Under the pieces are notes generated by a model. The model ran no database searches. It was not told the DNA's origin and saw nothing but the letters and a program-made list of their open reading frames with translations. A stretch of DNA of 64,000 bases from positions 558,001 to 622,000 of the forward strand of contig NZ_JACSQT010000002.1 of NCBI RefSeq assembly GCF_014836495.1. The letters run 5' to 3'. The DNA comes from Cytobacillus stercorigallinarum. GTDB taxonomy: Bacteria > Bacillota > Bacilli > Bacillales > Cytobacillaceae. The number at the start of each line of letters is the position of its first letter. Position 1 is the first letter of the stretch. This document shows positions 17,947-25,505 of this stretch, piece after piece. The position numbers and the translations under genes are program-made.

Positions 17947-18095
17947 AACAGCATCTAAACGATGTTGTTGCCAACCGCGGAGAAGACTTACGTTTCCCCA
18001 TAAGTTCTTCCTCCGGTTTCTCCTCTCCCTTTACCTTCTGCCTATTAGTTGGTTAGAAGGACCCTGTAGTATTTTTGCTACAGGGATTTTTTTAT
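17947..18095 (+). ncRNA. csfG: CsfG-like forespore small RNA
   Basis: About 150 nt between rsmD (ylbH) and the ylbG side, the position of the sporulation sRNA csfG in B. subtilis. The predicted RNA is highly structured. Hairpin 1 is AACAGCATC / GATGTTGTT (17947-17969). Hairpin 2 is GGAGAAGACTTA / TAAGTTCTTCCTCC (17979-18014). A pyrimidine-only stretch TTTCTCCTCTCCCTTT follows, then hairpin 3, CCTTCT / AGAAGG (18034-18060), and a strong terminator. No reading frame fits. csfG is made in the forespore under sigma-F and sigma-G and is conserved in endospore formers; its target is unknown. In this genome an extra gene (18148-19530) and the gene at 19661 separate it from ylbG. Confidence 0.78.
18062..18095 (+). 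terminator. Terminator of the csfG-like RNA
   Basis: CCCTGTAG (18062-18069) pairs with CTACAGGG (18078-18085), followed by ATTTTTTTATT. The T tract is only on the plus-strand side, so it terminates a plus-strand transcript, although no protein gene lies upstream of it on that strand. Confidence 0.9.
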
Positions 18096-18147
18096 TTATT
18101 TGACGATGACATTAAATAAGGATTCCCCATATAAATTGTTTTTCCTT

Positions 18148-19530
18148 TTACATGTCAAAATAAACTTTATTGCCCTCTTCTTTCAAGTGTATACGAAAGA
18201 TGGACTGGAGCCATTTTTTTTCTAAATAGTACTCACCATTCATCTTTTTTAGTGGATGTTCTAACAAACCAAAAACCTCTTCATTTTTTATAAAAATCGA
18301 CTGATCTGAATATAAACGATAAACATCTTCCTCATCAAAGATTACCCATTCCGTTTCAGATAAACGCTCTGTTTCTAACTCGAGGAATGACATTGTCTTT
18401 TGTAAAGGTACCCACTCTATTCCATCAATCTCAATTATTTTTACAGTGAATTTTTTATCCTTCCAATAATAATCTTTCATTGTAAACAATTCTAATGAAA
18501 CCGGTTGTTTATTCCTAAATAATTCAGCAAAGAAGTTCGTTTGCTTTCCTGTTATTTGATAGAGGATTTCATCCATATCTTCTGGTACGAAACTTTCATC
18601 CAAGTCGGAAATATTGGCAACAAGTTGCTCCAACTCACTTGCAGTTAGCTTTTCTTTTAGTTCGTTAAAAGCAAACTTACTCAGAGCAAAACGAGGATTT
18701 TCATCAATAATAAATGATGTTAATAAATCCAAGAACCATTCTATTTCTTCACTTTCAATAGCATAGAAATAGAGAGCCTCTACTAATTCTCGTTCTAATG
18801 ATTCCCCACTAGGTAAAATAAGAATCCCTTCATATAGGCCACTTTTCAACTGATTAGTTGTAATGATATTTAAGAATTTTGCTTCTTTTACCTTTTCTTC
18901 ATGTTTTTGCATCAGTTCTTTAATCTCATGATAATGATTCCCATAATATGTATAATACTTATCGTTTTGCTCAGTGTTTATTTCACCCTTATGCCAAAGG
19001 AGTGCCGGGTTGTTTGCATGACCTGAAAAGGAGTAATAATCTATTAGGTCCTCTTTCACGAACCCTGATAAAGGAATACCAGCCATCCAAGTTCCATTTC
19101 GGTGGTGAGATTCAATGATTTTTAATTCCACATGATCAATAGTGACGCCCTTTAATTGAAATAACCATTCACGAATCAAAGTGTTAGTCTTTTGATTTAT
19201 AGGCAAACTATAGGTAATGTGTAACTGACTCCCTTTAGTCTCGATAATATTCTCAGCTCCCCAAACACTCTTACACTCACCTTTATTATCATATGTACAT
19301 GTCCAATTTGAAGCTTTCTTCGGTACGATCATTTCGTATATGGATTCGTCAGATAAGGTAGAAATCGTTTGAATGACTCGTACAGAGTTTTCACCCGAAT
19401 GAATGGTAACTTTTGTTTGTGCACTTTCATGTGCATTAACGGTTTGCCCATCAGTTATGAATTGGTCCCATTGATTAAAAAATATGCAGACGATAATGAT
19501 AACAAAAAGAATAGAAATTACCTTTTTCAT
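18148..19530 (-). CDS. Uncharacterised exported protein with a possible copper-amine-oxidase-N-like C-terminal domain
   Basis: I do not recognise this gene. About 460 residues from the ATG at 19530 (AAGGAG six bases upstream; ATG ATG pair). An N-terminal hydrophobic segment KVISILFVIIIVCIFF (about 3-18) is an uncleaved anchor or signal. The middle is acidic and helical. The last 90 residues (VPLQKTMSFLELETERLSET ... YYLEKKWLQSIFRI ... GNKVYFDM) follow the rhythm of the copper amine oxidase N-terminal-like (stalk) domain common in Firmicutes surface proteins. It has no neighbour on its strand within 300 bases except csfG on the opposite strand. Probably an extracytoplasmic protein; no further function can be claimed. 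Confidence 0.6.
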   Translation of the reverse strand: MKKVISILFVIIIVCIFFNQWDQFITDGQTVNAHESAQTKVTIHSGENSVRVIQTISTLSDESIYEMIVPKKASNWTCTYDNKGECKSVWGAENIIETKGSQLHITYSLPINQKTNTLIREWLFQLKGVTIDHVELKIIESHHRNGTWMAGIPLSGFVKEDLIDYYSFSGHANNPALLWHKGEINTEQNDKYYTYYGNHYHEIKELMQKHEEKVKEAKFLNIITTNQLKSGLYEGILILPSGESLERELVEALYFYAIESEEIEWFLDLLTSFIIDENPRFALSKFAFNELKEKLTASELEQLVANISDLDESFVPEDMDEILYQITGKQTNFFAELFRNKQPVSLELFTMKDYYWKDKKFTVKIIEIDGIEWVPLQKTMSFLELETERLSETEWVIFDEEDVYRLYSDQSIFIKNEEVFGLLEHPLKKMNGEYYLEKKWLQSIFRIHLKEEGNKVYFDM

Positions 19531-19660
19531 CATGTGCTCCTTACTACTCACTCAAGTAATACTTGTACCTAATTATATATAAACACCGAATATCCTTCTA
19601 ATCAATTAAAAAAAATGATAAAGTAGAAAAGTGTTGATTAAACATAAAAGGAGAACAAAT

Positions 19661-20050
19661 ATGATTCAAAGATTTATTGAACTCGGAGAAGGGTATTCTG
19701 ACATTTATGAATTGATAGAGATAGCGAAAAGGAATAGTGACCGCCTTAAACATATGATGGTTTTACATACAACGATAAATGACAAGGCCATGAGTTCACT
19801 TATCGTGATATTAAACCCACCTGCTGAAGGAAAATTCCAACCGATATATATTTGCAGAGAAGGCGTGCCAAATCATGAAATCAAACCTAATAAACGCTTT
19901 CAATTATTTGCCGAAACAGCGAAAGAGTTAGATAAAGAACTCATCCAATTCAATGTGAAACCTTCAACACTTTTCTCTGAGAAAGACTTATATTTTCAAC
20001 ATTTAATTGCTATATTCAGGTTAAATCACTATTTACCTGCACTAACTTAA
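19661..20050 (+). CDS. Conserved Bacillaceae protein, DUF7147-like (sometimes misnamed methylthioribose kinase)
   Basis: 129 residues, MIQRFIELGEGYSDIYELIEIA..., no signal or membrane segment. It matches a family I recall next to ylbG in other Bacillaceae that databases have labelled methylthioribose kinase without support. Conserved stretches are GEGYSDIYEL, ILNPPAEGKFQPIYICREG and the C-terminal SEKDLYFQHLIAIFRLNHY. AAAAGGAGAACAAAT precedes the ATG at 19661; the frame extends upstream to 19631 without a site. It is convergent to ylbG and shares with it a 22-bp perfect hairpin that contains the stop codon. Function unknown. Confidence 0.72.
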   Translation: MIQRFIELGEGYSDIYELIEIAKRNSDRLKHMMVLHTTINDKAMSSLIVILNPPAEGKFQPIYICREGVPNHEIKPNKRFQLFAETAKELDKELIQFNVKPSTLFSEKDLYFQHLIAIFRLNHYLPALT

Positions 20051-20095
20051 ACAAACCTAGGCATATATTAGCTATATATGCCTAGGTTTGTTTAA
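20047..20095. terminator. 22-bp perfect inverted-repeat bidirectional terminator
   Basis: TTAAACAAACCTAGGCATATAT (20047-20068) is exactly complementary to 20074-20095, with a 5-base loop TAGCT. The left arm contains the stop codon of the gene ending at 20050, and ylbG ends five bases after the right arm. T-rich arm ends on both strands suit bidirectional termination. Confidence 0.9.
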
Positions 20096-20099
20096 ATTG

Positions 20100-20375
20100 C
20101 TAAATGCCCATCTTATAATCATATTCTTTTGCTTTATCTGGTTTTGCATTTTCAAACTGAGTTTTTAAAAAAGGTTTGTACGAAGGTTCCACTTTTTTAA
20201 CAAACGAATAAGAACTAATCTTTTCAGTTAAGGCGTCGATATCCTCCATGTTACAATAAACAACTACGTACTTTAACCGTTTCGATACATAATGAACGTT
20301 GCCAAATCGTCGTAACATTTTCGCTTGCTTTAATGAATAAAGCCAAACAATTAAACCTTGCCTCTCTCCAAGCAT
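20100..20375 (-). CDS. ylbG: YlbG, UPF0298 family
   Basis: 91 residues beginning [31 protein letters not shown], the hallmark of the UPF0298 family (DUF2129). It is cytosolic with no known biochemical role. I use the ATG at 20375 because AAAGGGGAAG lies just upstream; the frame extends to 20396 without support. It sits directly downstream of ricF (ylbF), as in B. subtilis, separated by the ricF terminator. Confidence 0.93.
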   Translation of the reverse strand: MLGERQGLIVWLYSLKQAKMLRRFGNVHYVSKRLKYVVVYCNMEDIDALTEKISSYSFVKKVEPSYKPFLKTQFENAKPDKAKEYDYKMGI

Positions 20376-20469
20376 AATACTTCCCCTTTTGTTCAAATGA
20401 TTGTTATTAGTCTAGCATATATTTCATTATTTTTACAATGTGATTGATTTTTTCATTCTCTATCTTCTA

Positions 20470-20498
20470 AAAAAACAGTGCGGTCATGACCGCACTGT
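20470..20498 (-). terminator. Terminator of ricF: 24-bp perfect palindrome
   Basis: ACAGTGCGGTCATGACCGCACTGT (20475-20498) is a loop-free palindrome and overlaps the ricF stop codon. Seven T follow on the minus strand. Confidence 0.9.
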
Positions 20499-20938
20499 TA
20501 AGCAGAACAGCTACATGCTCCGCCTGATCCACAACCACCCGAACAAGCATTATCAAAAAATGGGTTACCTGTTGGGACTTTAATATGTTGAGACACAGAG
20601 TGACTAATAATGACACTAATTTCGTCAAGCAAACTTTGTAACTCTGTTTCCGATTGTCTAAACGCTGCTACATATGGATCCATATCCATTTCTCTCTTTA
20701 ACTGACGTATAGACATCGTGACTCTTTTATAATCAGGATGATACTTACCGAATCGTTGTACATCCTCATAAAGATCTTTCATTTCAACAAATTGACGAAT
20801 CTTTTTCTGAGTTTCAGAATTTGATTGCATCTCCTTGAGGCATTGCTTGTATTGAGCAGCTTCCTCAGACTTGACAATCATCGTGACAATCTCATCGGCT
20901 ACATCCAATATTTCTAATCTTTCTAAAGTAGCAAGCAT
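20498..20938 (-). CDS. ricF: RicF (YlbF), subunit of the RicAFT (Y-) complex
   Basis: 146 residues. Helical YlbF/YmcA-family core (MLATLERLEILDVADEIVTMI ... HPDYKRVTMSIRQLKREMDMDPYVAAFRQSE) plus a cysteine-rich tail, NACSGGCGSGGACSCSA. In B. subtilis the RicA-RicF-RicT complex carries [4Fe-4S] clusters, assists RNase Y in maturing many transcripts and affects competence, biofilm and sporulation; the tail cysteines are cluster ligands. The ATG at 20938 follows GGAGGTGAGC by ten bases. An upstream in-frame GTG (20956) overlaps that site. The neighbours ylbG, ylbE and ylbD are conserved. Confidence 0.93.
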   Translation of the reverse strand: MLATLERLEILDVADEIVTMIVKSEEAAQYKQCLKEMQSNSETQKKIRQFVEMKDLYEDVQRFGKYHPDYKRVTMSIRQLKREMDMDPYVAAFRQSETELQSLLDEISVIISHSVSQHIKVPTGNPFFDNACSGGCGSGGACSCSA

Positions 20939-21003
20939 CTGGAAGCTCACCTCCACTTTTCATCATATCATGGAATAGCTAAAATCAAAAGCACTGAGAA
21001 AAA

Positions 21004-21441
21004 TTATTCCACCTGTACGATAAATTCTTTTGTCAAAAAGTAAAGGGCAGGGTCACTACTCACTACTTCCAGTTTGATATGATGTTTCCCTTGTGACAAC
21101 CCTTTTATTTTGAATGCAGCGCGGCTGATTTCATCTGTTTTCTTCCCATCAAGATATACAATGAACTTCCCTTTCACCCCTTGTCGATCTTCTCTAAATG
21201 TTACCCCATCAACGATACATTCAATCAATACATCATTACCTTCCACTACATGTTTTACAAGAAAATCTTGTGGTCCTTTTGCCAAGGCAGTTGTTACTGG
21301 AATAGATTCTCTAATTTCAAGCCCATTAACAGGCGCTAGGATGCTATTTGTTTCTGGCTCTGGAATATCTTTGGTGCAAGCAACTAATACAATAAATAAA
21401 ATACAAAGCGAGAAGTATTGAAAAATTTTCTGCAAGCTCAT
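21004..21441 (-). CDS. Putative lipoprotein of unknown function
   Basis: 145 residues. The N-terminus (FQYFSLCILFIVLVACTKD) is a lipoprotein signal with lipobox LVAC, so the mature protein should be anchored outside by Cys. The rest is a single beta-rich domain with VNGLEIRESIPVTTALAKGPQDFLV and LSQGKHHIKLEVVSSDPALYF, resembling an Ig-like or carbohydrate-binding fold, without a catalytic motif. The start is ambiguous: TTG 21444, ATG 21441 or TTG 21435, all behind AAAAAGGG. It sits between ylbE and ricF on the same strand; I do not recall it from B. subtilis. Confidence 0.65.
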   Translation of the reverse strand: MSLQKIFQYFSLCILFIVLVACTKDIPEPETNSILAPVNGLEIRESIPVTTALAKGPQDFLVKHVVEGNDVLIECIVDGVTFREDRQGVKGKFIVYLDGKKTDEISRAAFKIKGLSQGKHHIKLEVVSSDPALYFLTKEFIVQVE

Positions 21442-21489
21442 CAACCCTTTTTATTATGTATTATTTGCTTTACAAAAATAATTACTCAT

Positions 21490-21521
21490 AAAAAATAGTC
21501 CTCTTCCTTAACGAAGAAGAC
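21490..21521 (-). terminator. Terminator of the ylbD-ylbE unit
   Basis: AGTC-TCTTC pairs with GAAGA-GACC (one mismatch) around CTTAAC. On the minus strand ATTTTTTATG follows. It begins directly after the ylbE stop. Confidence 0.7.
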
Positions 21522-21524
21522 CAT

Positions 21525-21764
21525 TTATGATTGACTGTTCATTGCTTGAAACATACTCATCATCATAGATGCCATCTGAACTCCATTAGAAAACTTTTCT
21601 ACATGATGAGGGATTGTTTTTTTATGATAGTGTAACGATGCTACTTCTAATTTCTGTATTTCTGTTGGATTCCGCGATAACGTTCGATACCATTGTGGTT
21701 GTTCTCTAACGAACTTTTTCAATTCTTCATTTTGTTGAATATATTCTCTAATATCTTTACGCAA
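21525..21764 (-). CDS. ylbE: YlbE family protein
   Basis: 79 residues, MRKDIREYIQQNEELKKFVREQPQWYRTLSRNP..., a YlbE-like protein with the conserved WYRxLSRNP core and a methionine-rich amphipathic C-terminus (MASMMMSMFQAM). The start is TTG with GAAGGTGAC upstream. It is 15 bases downstream of ylbD. No function is known; its constant pairing with the spore coat gene ylbD suggests a sporulation role (inference). Confidence 0.9.
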   Translation of the reverse strand: MRKDIREYIQQNEELKKFVREQPQWYRTLSRNPTEIQKLEVASLHYHKKTIPHHVEKFSNGVQMASMMMSMFQAMNSQS

Positions 21765-21779
21765 AGATTGTCACCTTCT

Positions 21780-22193
21780 TTAATCTTTTTTAAATGCAAA
21801 TGGATTTGGTTTTTGAGCTATTGGGTTTGATTGAGTAGCGCTTTTAGAGGATGAAGCTCCTCCTTGAAATTGTGATAACACTCCTTGAATGGCTCCGAGA
21901 GCTTGGCTCATATTTGTAATATAACCTTGTACTTGATTCACATCCATGTTCTTTACAGTACCCATCACCTGATTGACCCAATCTTGTTTGTTTTCAGTGG
22001 TTGTTGTGGTCGTTTCTGACGAATCTGTCTTCTGCTCACGTTCATCTTGCTCATCATCTATTAATAAGTACCATTCTTCATACAATTGCTGCATCGACTT
22101 TTTACCGGATCTAACTTCCTTTAGTACTGATGGATTCTTTTTTACATATGACTTAAACCGCTCAACAGTAGGATGCAATTGTTTCTGTGCCAC
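21780..22193 (-). CDS. ylbD: YlbD, putative spore coat protein
   Basis: 137 residues. The N-terminus MAQKQLHPTVERFKSYVKKNPSVLKEVRSGKKSMQQLYEEWYLL is the family signature. It is followed by a Thr-rich linker, a DWVNQVMGTVKNMDVNQVQGYITNMSQALGAIQGVL helix and a Gly/Ser/Pro-rich tail. YlbD is annotated as a coat protein in Bacillus. The start is GTG with AGAGGTG at normal spacing. First gene of the ylbD-ylbE unit. Confidence 0.9.
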   Translation of the reverse strand: MAQKQLHPTVERFKSYVKKNPSVLKEVRSGKKSMQQLYEEWYLLIDDEQDEREQKTDSSETTTTTTENKQDWVNQVMGTVKNMDVNQVQGYITNMSQALGAIQGVLSQFQGGASSSKSATQSNPIAQKPNPFAFKKD

Positions 22194-22404
22194 TATTATT
22201 CACCTCTTATTCGTTACAAATGCCTACCTTATTGTATGAGTGGCCCATCATAAAAGTGATAAATTTCTATATTTCTATTGCTCAAGTTTCTGTTACGATA
22301 AAGATAGCATAAATACAACACTTCATTTGTATTGGTATGAGGAATAGAAATTGCTTATACTTAAAATCAATGAAAAGTTAATGATATAACAAGGAGTCTC
22401 ACAA

Positions 22405-22896
22405 ATGATGACAAACAAAGATCTCTTACTTCAGAAGTTTTCAAAAATGATTGATCAAACCACTGACAAAGACTTACCATTAATCAATACTATCGTGGAT
22501 AGTTTAGAAAGACAGCAAAATGGGACAAATCGTTCATATATTGAAGCATTTATGAATGTAGAAGAACAGTTAGAGGATGATACTGTTACAATCTCTATTC
22601 CTATTACACCTCTACTTTATAATCCGCTTGGTATTGTGCACGGAGGTATGATTGCTACCCTCATTGATACCGCAATGGGTACATTAAGCAATAAAGCAAC
22701 ACCAATAGATAAGATGGCTGTAACCACGCAATTAAACATTCATTATTTAGCTGCAATTAAAGGGAACAACCTTACTTGTTATGCAACAATCACTCATAAA
22801 GGAAGCCGCATGATGGTCCTCTCTGCTGTCGTTGAAAGAGACGATGGTAAGAAGGTTGCAATTGCTTCCTCTAACTTTTTTGTTGTCGGTAAGTGA
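22405..22896 (+). CDS. PaaI-type hotdog-fold acyl-CoA thioesterase
   Basis: 163 residues. A hotdog domain occupies the C-terminal two thirds: NPLGIVHGGMIATLIDTAMG (about 73-92) is the HGG(x)15D-type catalytic helix of PaaI thioesterases, followed by TTQLNIHYLAAIKGNNLTCYATI. An unusual helical N-terminus of about 45 residues precedes it. AAGGAGTCTCACAA stands before the ATG pair at 22405/22408. It is convergent to ylbC with a shared terminator. Its acyl substrate is unknown. I do not recall it here in B. subtilis 168, so it may be a lineage-specific insertion. Confidence 0.85.
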   Translation: MMTNKDLLLQKFSKMIDQTTDKDLPLINTIVDSLERQQNGTNRSYIEAFMNVEEQLEDDTVTISIPITPLLYNPLGIVHGGMIATLIDTAMGTLSNKATPIDKMAVTTQLNIHYLAAIKGNNLTCYATITHKGSRMMVLSAVVERDDGKKVAIASSNFFVVGK

Positions 22897-22899
22897 ATA

Positions 22900-22945
22900 A
22901 AAAAGACGTTGCACTCATCATACAATGAGTAAGCAACGTCTTTAT
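22900..22945. terminator. Shared terminator between the thioesterase gene and ylbC
   Basis: AAAGACGTTGC-CTCAT pairs with ATGAG-GCAACGTCTTT. A-rich and T-rich flanks on the two sides fit bidirectional use. Confidence 0.85.
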
Positions 22946-24024
22946 TCTTGTTCCCATTTCTCAATAAAGTTTTGTGTAAAGTGCTTCTTGTAGACGCCTA
23001 CACCAATGTCAGTAAATTGTTCATTTAATAAAGTTTCACGATGTGCACTACTGTTTAACCATCCCTCCATCACTGAAGGTGCATCTACATAATTAGCAGC
23101 AATATTCTCGCCCGCCGATAAATAAGCAACCTCGCCTGCTTTCAGTCGGTCTGACAGTTCACCATATTCATCAGAGGTATGAGAAAAGGCTTCACTTTCA
23201 TACATATCCACACTGTGGTTGTAAGCTACTTCTGAAGTCTTCTCATCTAAGGAAAGCTCCTTCACATCATATCTTTCTCTCATCACGTTCGTAATATCAA
23301 TAATCTGCTGCTCCATCCCTCGATTGATAGCTGCTTCTTCCTCTTCTAATATATCATTTACAACAAATAACTCGCCTCTATAAACTAATTCATAAGGCCT
23401 TAACATCACGAAAGACTCATCATTTAGAAAACGAACACTAGAAAGCGTGCCTGTAAATTTATCTAAATAAAGGATTGCGTAATAATCACCAATTCTAATA
23501 ATAGGTCTCATATTCATGTCTGCTTCTGATAATTCAAAGCGATAAACACTACCCTCAAATTCAATTTCTATATTTGTTTCTGCATATAGAGATGAGTAAA
23601 TTTCTCCTGATGGTTGTCCAATTTTAAAAGGCGTTACATCCACTTCATCACCTGTGGCATATACGGATATGACTTTACCTTCCCATATACCGACTTGTAT
23701 ATATTCATGATTGCCATTCGGATAAATCCACCAATCATAGCCTTGAAGTGTAGGATCAATCCGTTCTGGTTCACCAAACTCTTTTTTAATATCCGAAGCT
23801 TTAGACCCCATTAAGGTGAGCAACCCTTCTTCAGGCATCTCAGCAACCATTGACTCTTCATCATCTTGATTACCTATCGTTTCATCTTGAGCAACTTCTG
23901 TACCCTCGTCACTCAATAGCAGTTGATCTTCACTACTAAAATCTAAGTATAACCATATAACAGTAAGAGCCAATATCAGTACAAATACACGTAATACACT
24001 CTTCAGAGAACTTGCACCTCCCAT
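22942..24024 (-). CDS. ylbC: YlbC, CAP-domain (SCP/PR1) protein with membrane anchor
   Basis: 360 residues: a membrane segment (about 8-26), a DUF4867/CAP-associated region (MGSKASDIKKEFGEPERIDP ... YDWWIYP) and a C-terminal CAP domain (about 230-355) with VAYNHSVDMYESEAFSHTSDEYG and YLSAGENIAANY. CAP-domain proteins of this type are exported and their activity is unsettled. The start is uncertain. The ATG at 24024 has only AAAAGAAG upstream, while GGGAGGTG lies inside the gene, nine bases before a CTG at 24006 that would give MKSVLRVFVLILAL. Confidence 0.88.
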   Translation of the reverse strand: MGGASSLKSVLRVFVLILALTVIWLYLDFSSEDQLLLSDEGTEVAQDETIGNQDDEESMVAEMPEEGLLTLMGSKASDIKKEFGEPERIDPTLQGYDWWIYPNGNHEYIQVGIWEGKVISVYATGDEVDVTPFKIGQPSGEIYSSLYAETNIEIEFEGSVYRFELSEADMNMRPIIRIGDYYAILYLDKFTGTLSSVRFLNDESFVMLRPYELVYRGELFVVNDILEEEEAAINRGMEQQIIDITNVMRERYDVKELSLDEKTSEVAYNHSVDMYESEAFSHTSDEYGELSDRLKAGEVAYLSAGENIAANYVDAPSVMEGWLNSSAHRETLLNEQFTDIGVGVYKKHFTQNFIEKWEQE

Positions 24025-24515
24025 GACTTCTTTTAAAACTCGGACACTTCTATTATATCCACGTCATAAACATGAGTATCGTAAAATATACACAACTTCT
24101 CATTTTTTCAATACACAAAAAAGTATTTTTTATAACATATGTTTAAATATAGTATATCATCACATAGAAATGGATAATAGCAAGTTGTTTATGAATTAAG
24201 AAAACCTTTACACATATTTATGGGTACACTTCATTAAATACGTTGAATAACTTGTATAAAAGTCTCGAATTAAAGGTTTATACATATTATTATACATGGA
24301 ATTGAACTTTATAGCATTACCCTCTATTCATCATTCTTTTCTCTAATTTTTCATTATACATATATAAGGGATGTTGGGAATACTAGTGTTAGGTGAGAAT
24401 AGTGATATATTTGAAAAAGATTGCAACTTGTCCATTTTTCAACTATTATTAAATTTGAGATGATTCAATATTGGTTCTGTTTACCAATTGTTTTTTTCAG
24501 GAGGGATTGATTATT
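24025..24515. other. AT-rich gap upstream of ylbC and the YugN-like gene
   Basis: About 490 bases with no supportable gene. It must hold the divergent promoters of ylbC and the YugN-like gene. B. subtilis has ylbB (a CBS-domain gene) beside ylbC; no trace of CBS-domain coding sequence was seen here. Confidence 0.55.
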
Positions 24516-24875
24516 ATGAAGCTTGAAAATACGGGTTTAGAAAACAAGCAAGTTGAACTAAAGCGACTAGATGACCTAATGGATTCTTATCAGTTAGTAC
24601 GTGCAGGACAATGGGATTATGAAAGAGTTACATACGATCGAAAATTCGAATTAAAAGAAGGAGTCTACTACCTGCGTGTGTTTGGATATGCAGTAGAAGG
24701 TGACGTTGGCGCTAGAAAGGCGACGATTCAATTACTTACTCCTTTATTAGGCAAACATTATTATCCGCACGGAGTAGAATACGGGGATGGCGAACACTTC
24801 CCACAAGCACTTGTAAAGCAATCTGAAAAGATCTTGACAGACATTAATAATGATTTAGAACAAATACTTAAGTAA
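24516..24875 (+). CDS. YugN-like family protein
   Basis: 119 residues from the ATG at 24516, MKLENTGLENKQVELKRLDDLMDSYQLVRAGQWDYERVTYDRKFE. AGGAGGGATTG lies upstream at a slightly long distance, and a TTG at 24507 is too close to it. The body (YYLRVFGYAVEGDVGARKATIQLLTPLLGKHYYPHGVEYGDGEHFP) is the YugN-like family core. It is cytosolic, no catalytic motif, function unknown. Convergent to the next minus-strand gene with a shared strong hairpin. Confidence 0.8.
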   Translation: MKLENTGLENKQVELKRLDDLMDSYQLVRAGQWDYERVTYDRKFELKEGVYYLRVFGYAVEGDVGARKATIQLLTPLLGKHYYPHGVEYGDGEHFPQALVKQSEKILTDINNDLEQILK

Positions 24876-24882
24876 GCGATAG

Positions 24883-24915
24883 AAAAAACGTGAAGACAAC
24901 ATCTTCACGTTTTTT
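24883..24915. terminator. Bidirectional terminator
   Basis: AAAAAACGTGAAGA (24883-24896) pairs perfectly with TCTTCACGTTTTT (24902 on) around a 5-base loop, with A-run and T-run on either side. Confidence 0.92.
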
Positions 24916-24916
24916 C

Positions 24917-25243
24917 TTAAGAATCGATAAAGCAATGTTCGACTTTTAAAATTACCTTACCAACGCGAAGTCCAGTCAATAATCGAATATCTTCAATTAT
25001 TTGTTTTTGTAAAACCAGCAAATCTGTTAAAACTTCTTTATATGGTATAATACTTAGTCTTACTTCAATTATCATCGGATCATCTAATCGCGTGATAATA
25101 TCTTCACTACTTCTTCTAATTAACCTTATTTTTTCCTCCGCACCATCCATTTTAAGATAGCGTAAATTGGATTCTACAATGGATGAAATGATAAATTTGC
25201 GTACTTTTTGTTTTTCCCCATCTCGCTTTACCAATTGCATCAT
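24917..25243 (-). CDS. Conserved small protein, YlbA-like by position
   Basis: 108 residues, mixed alpha/beta, no membrane segment: MMQLVKRDGEKQKVRKFIISSIVESNLRYLKMDG ... LTGLRVGKVILKVEHCFIDS. The late part (IRLLTGLRVGKVILKVEHCF) is reminiscent of Asp23/Gls24-type strands, but I cannot assign the family. It lies where B. subtilis has ylbA, between ctaG and ylbC. CAGGAATGA precedes the ATG pair. Function unknown. Confidence 0.6.
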   Translation of the reverse strand: MMQLVKRDGEKQKVRKFIISSIVESNLRYLKMDGAEEKIRLIRRSSEDIITRLDDPMIIEVRLSIIPYKEVLTDLLVLQKQIIEDIRLLTGLRVGKVILKVEHCFIDS

Positions 25244-25290
25244 CCATTCATTCCTGTATTCAACCTTTTTAAGAAAGGATAATATAGTTA

Positions 25291-25460
25291 ATGCAGTTCA
25301 ATCGGATTTTGTTCTACTATGTCTTGTACTCATTAAACTGATTCTAAAAACTAATCATTATTCCTTACTGTTTGATGGAGTCACTAACTTTATACTTTCT
25401 ATTCTCATGTTATCCATTGCCATAGGATGGAAACAAAAAAATCCGAGCTTATTCGAATAG
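25291..25460 (+). pseudogene. Small two-TM membrane protein gene, apparently broken by a one-base frameshift
   Basis: The ATG at 25291, with AAAGGAT upstream, opens MQFNRI and then stops after 16 codons. If one T is added to the T4 run at 25307-25310, the frame continues to the TAG at 25458-25460. It would then encode a 57-residue protein with two hydrophobic helices (FVLLCLVLIKLIL and FILSILMLSIAIGW) and a Lys/Asn-rich end. No start codon exists in the second frame near the junction. It could be a real decay event, a read error, or chance. The stop lies inside the ctaM terminator. Confidence 0.4.
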
Positions 25461-25484
25461 CATTAGCACTCGAATAAGCTCGGA
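25435..25484 (-). terminator. Terminator of ctaM
   Basis: TCCGAGCTTATTCGA (25442-25456) pairs perfectly with TCGAATAAGCTCGGA (25470-25484). A T7 run follows on the minus strand. Confidence 0.92.
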
Positions 25485-25505
25485 CTTGCATTGTTTTTGA
25501 ACTCC

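Noticed and set aside
19661..20050. Methylthioribose kinase function for the 129-residue protein
   Set aside because: Too short for the kinase (about 400 residues) and no kinase motif; the name appears to be a propagated database error.
24917..25243. Firm Asp23/Gls24 assignment for the 108-residue protein
   Set aside because: Only a short C-terminal stretch is reminiscent of that family; not enough for a name.
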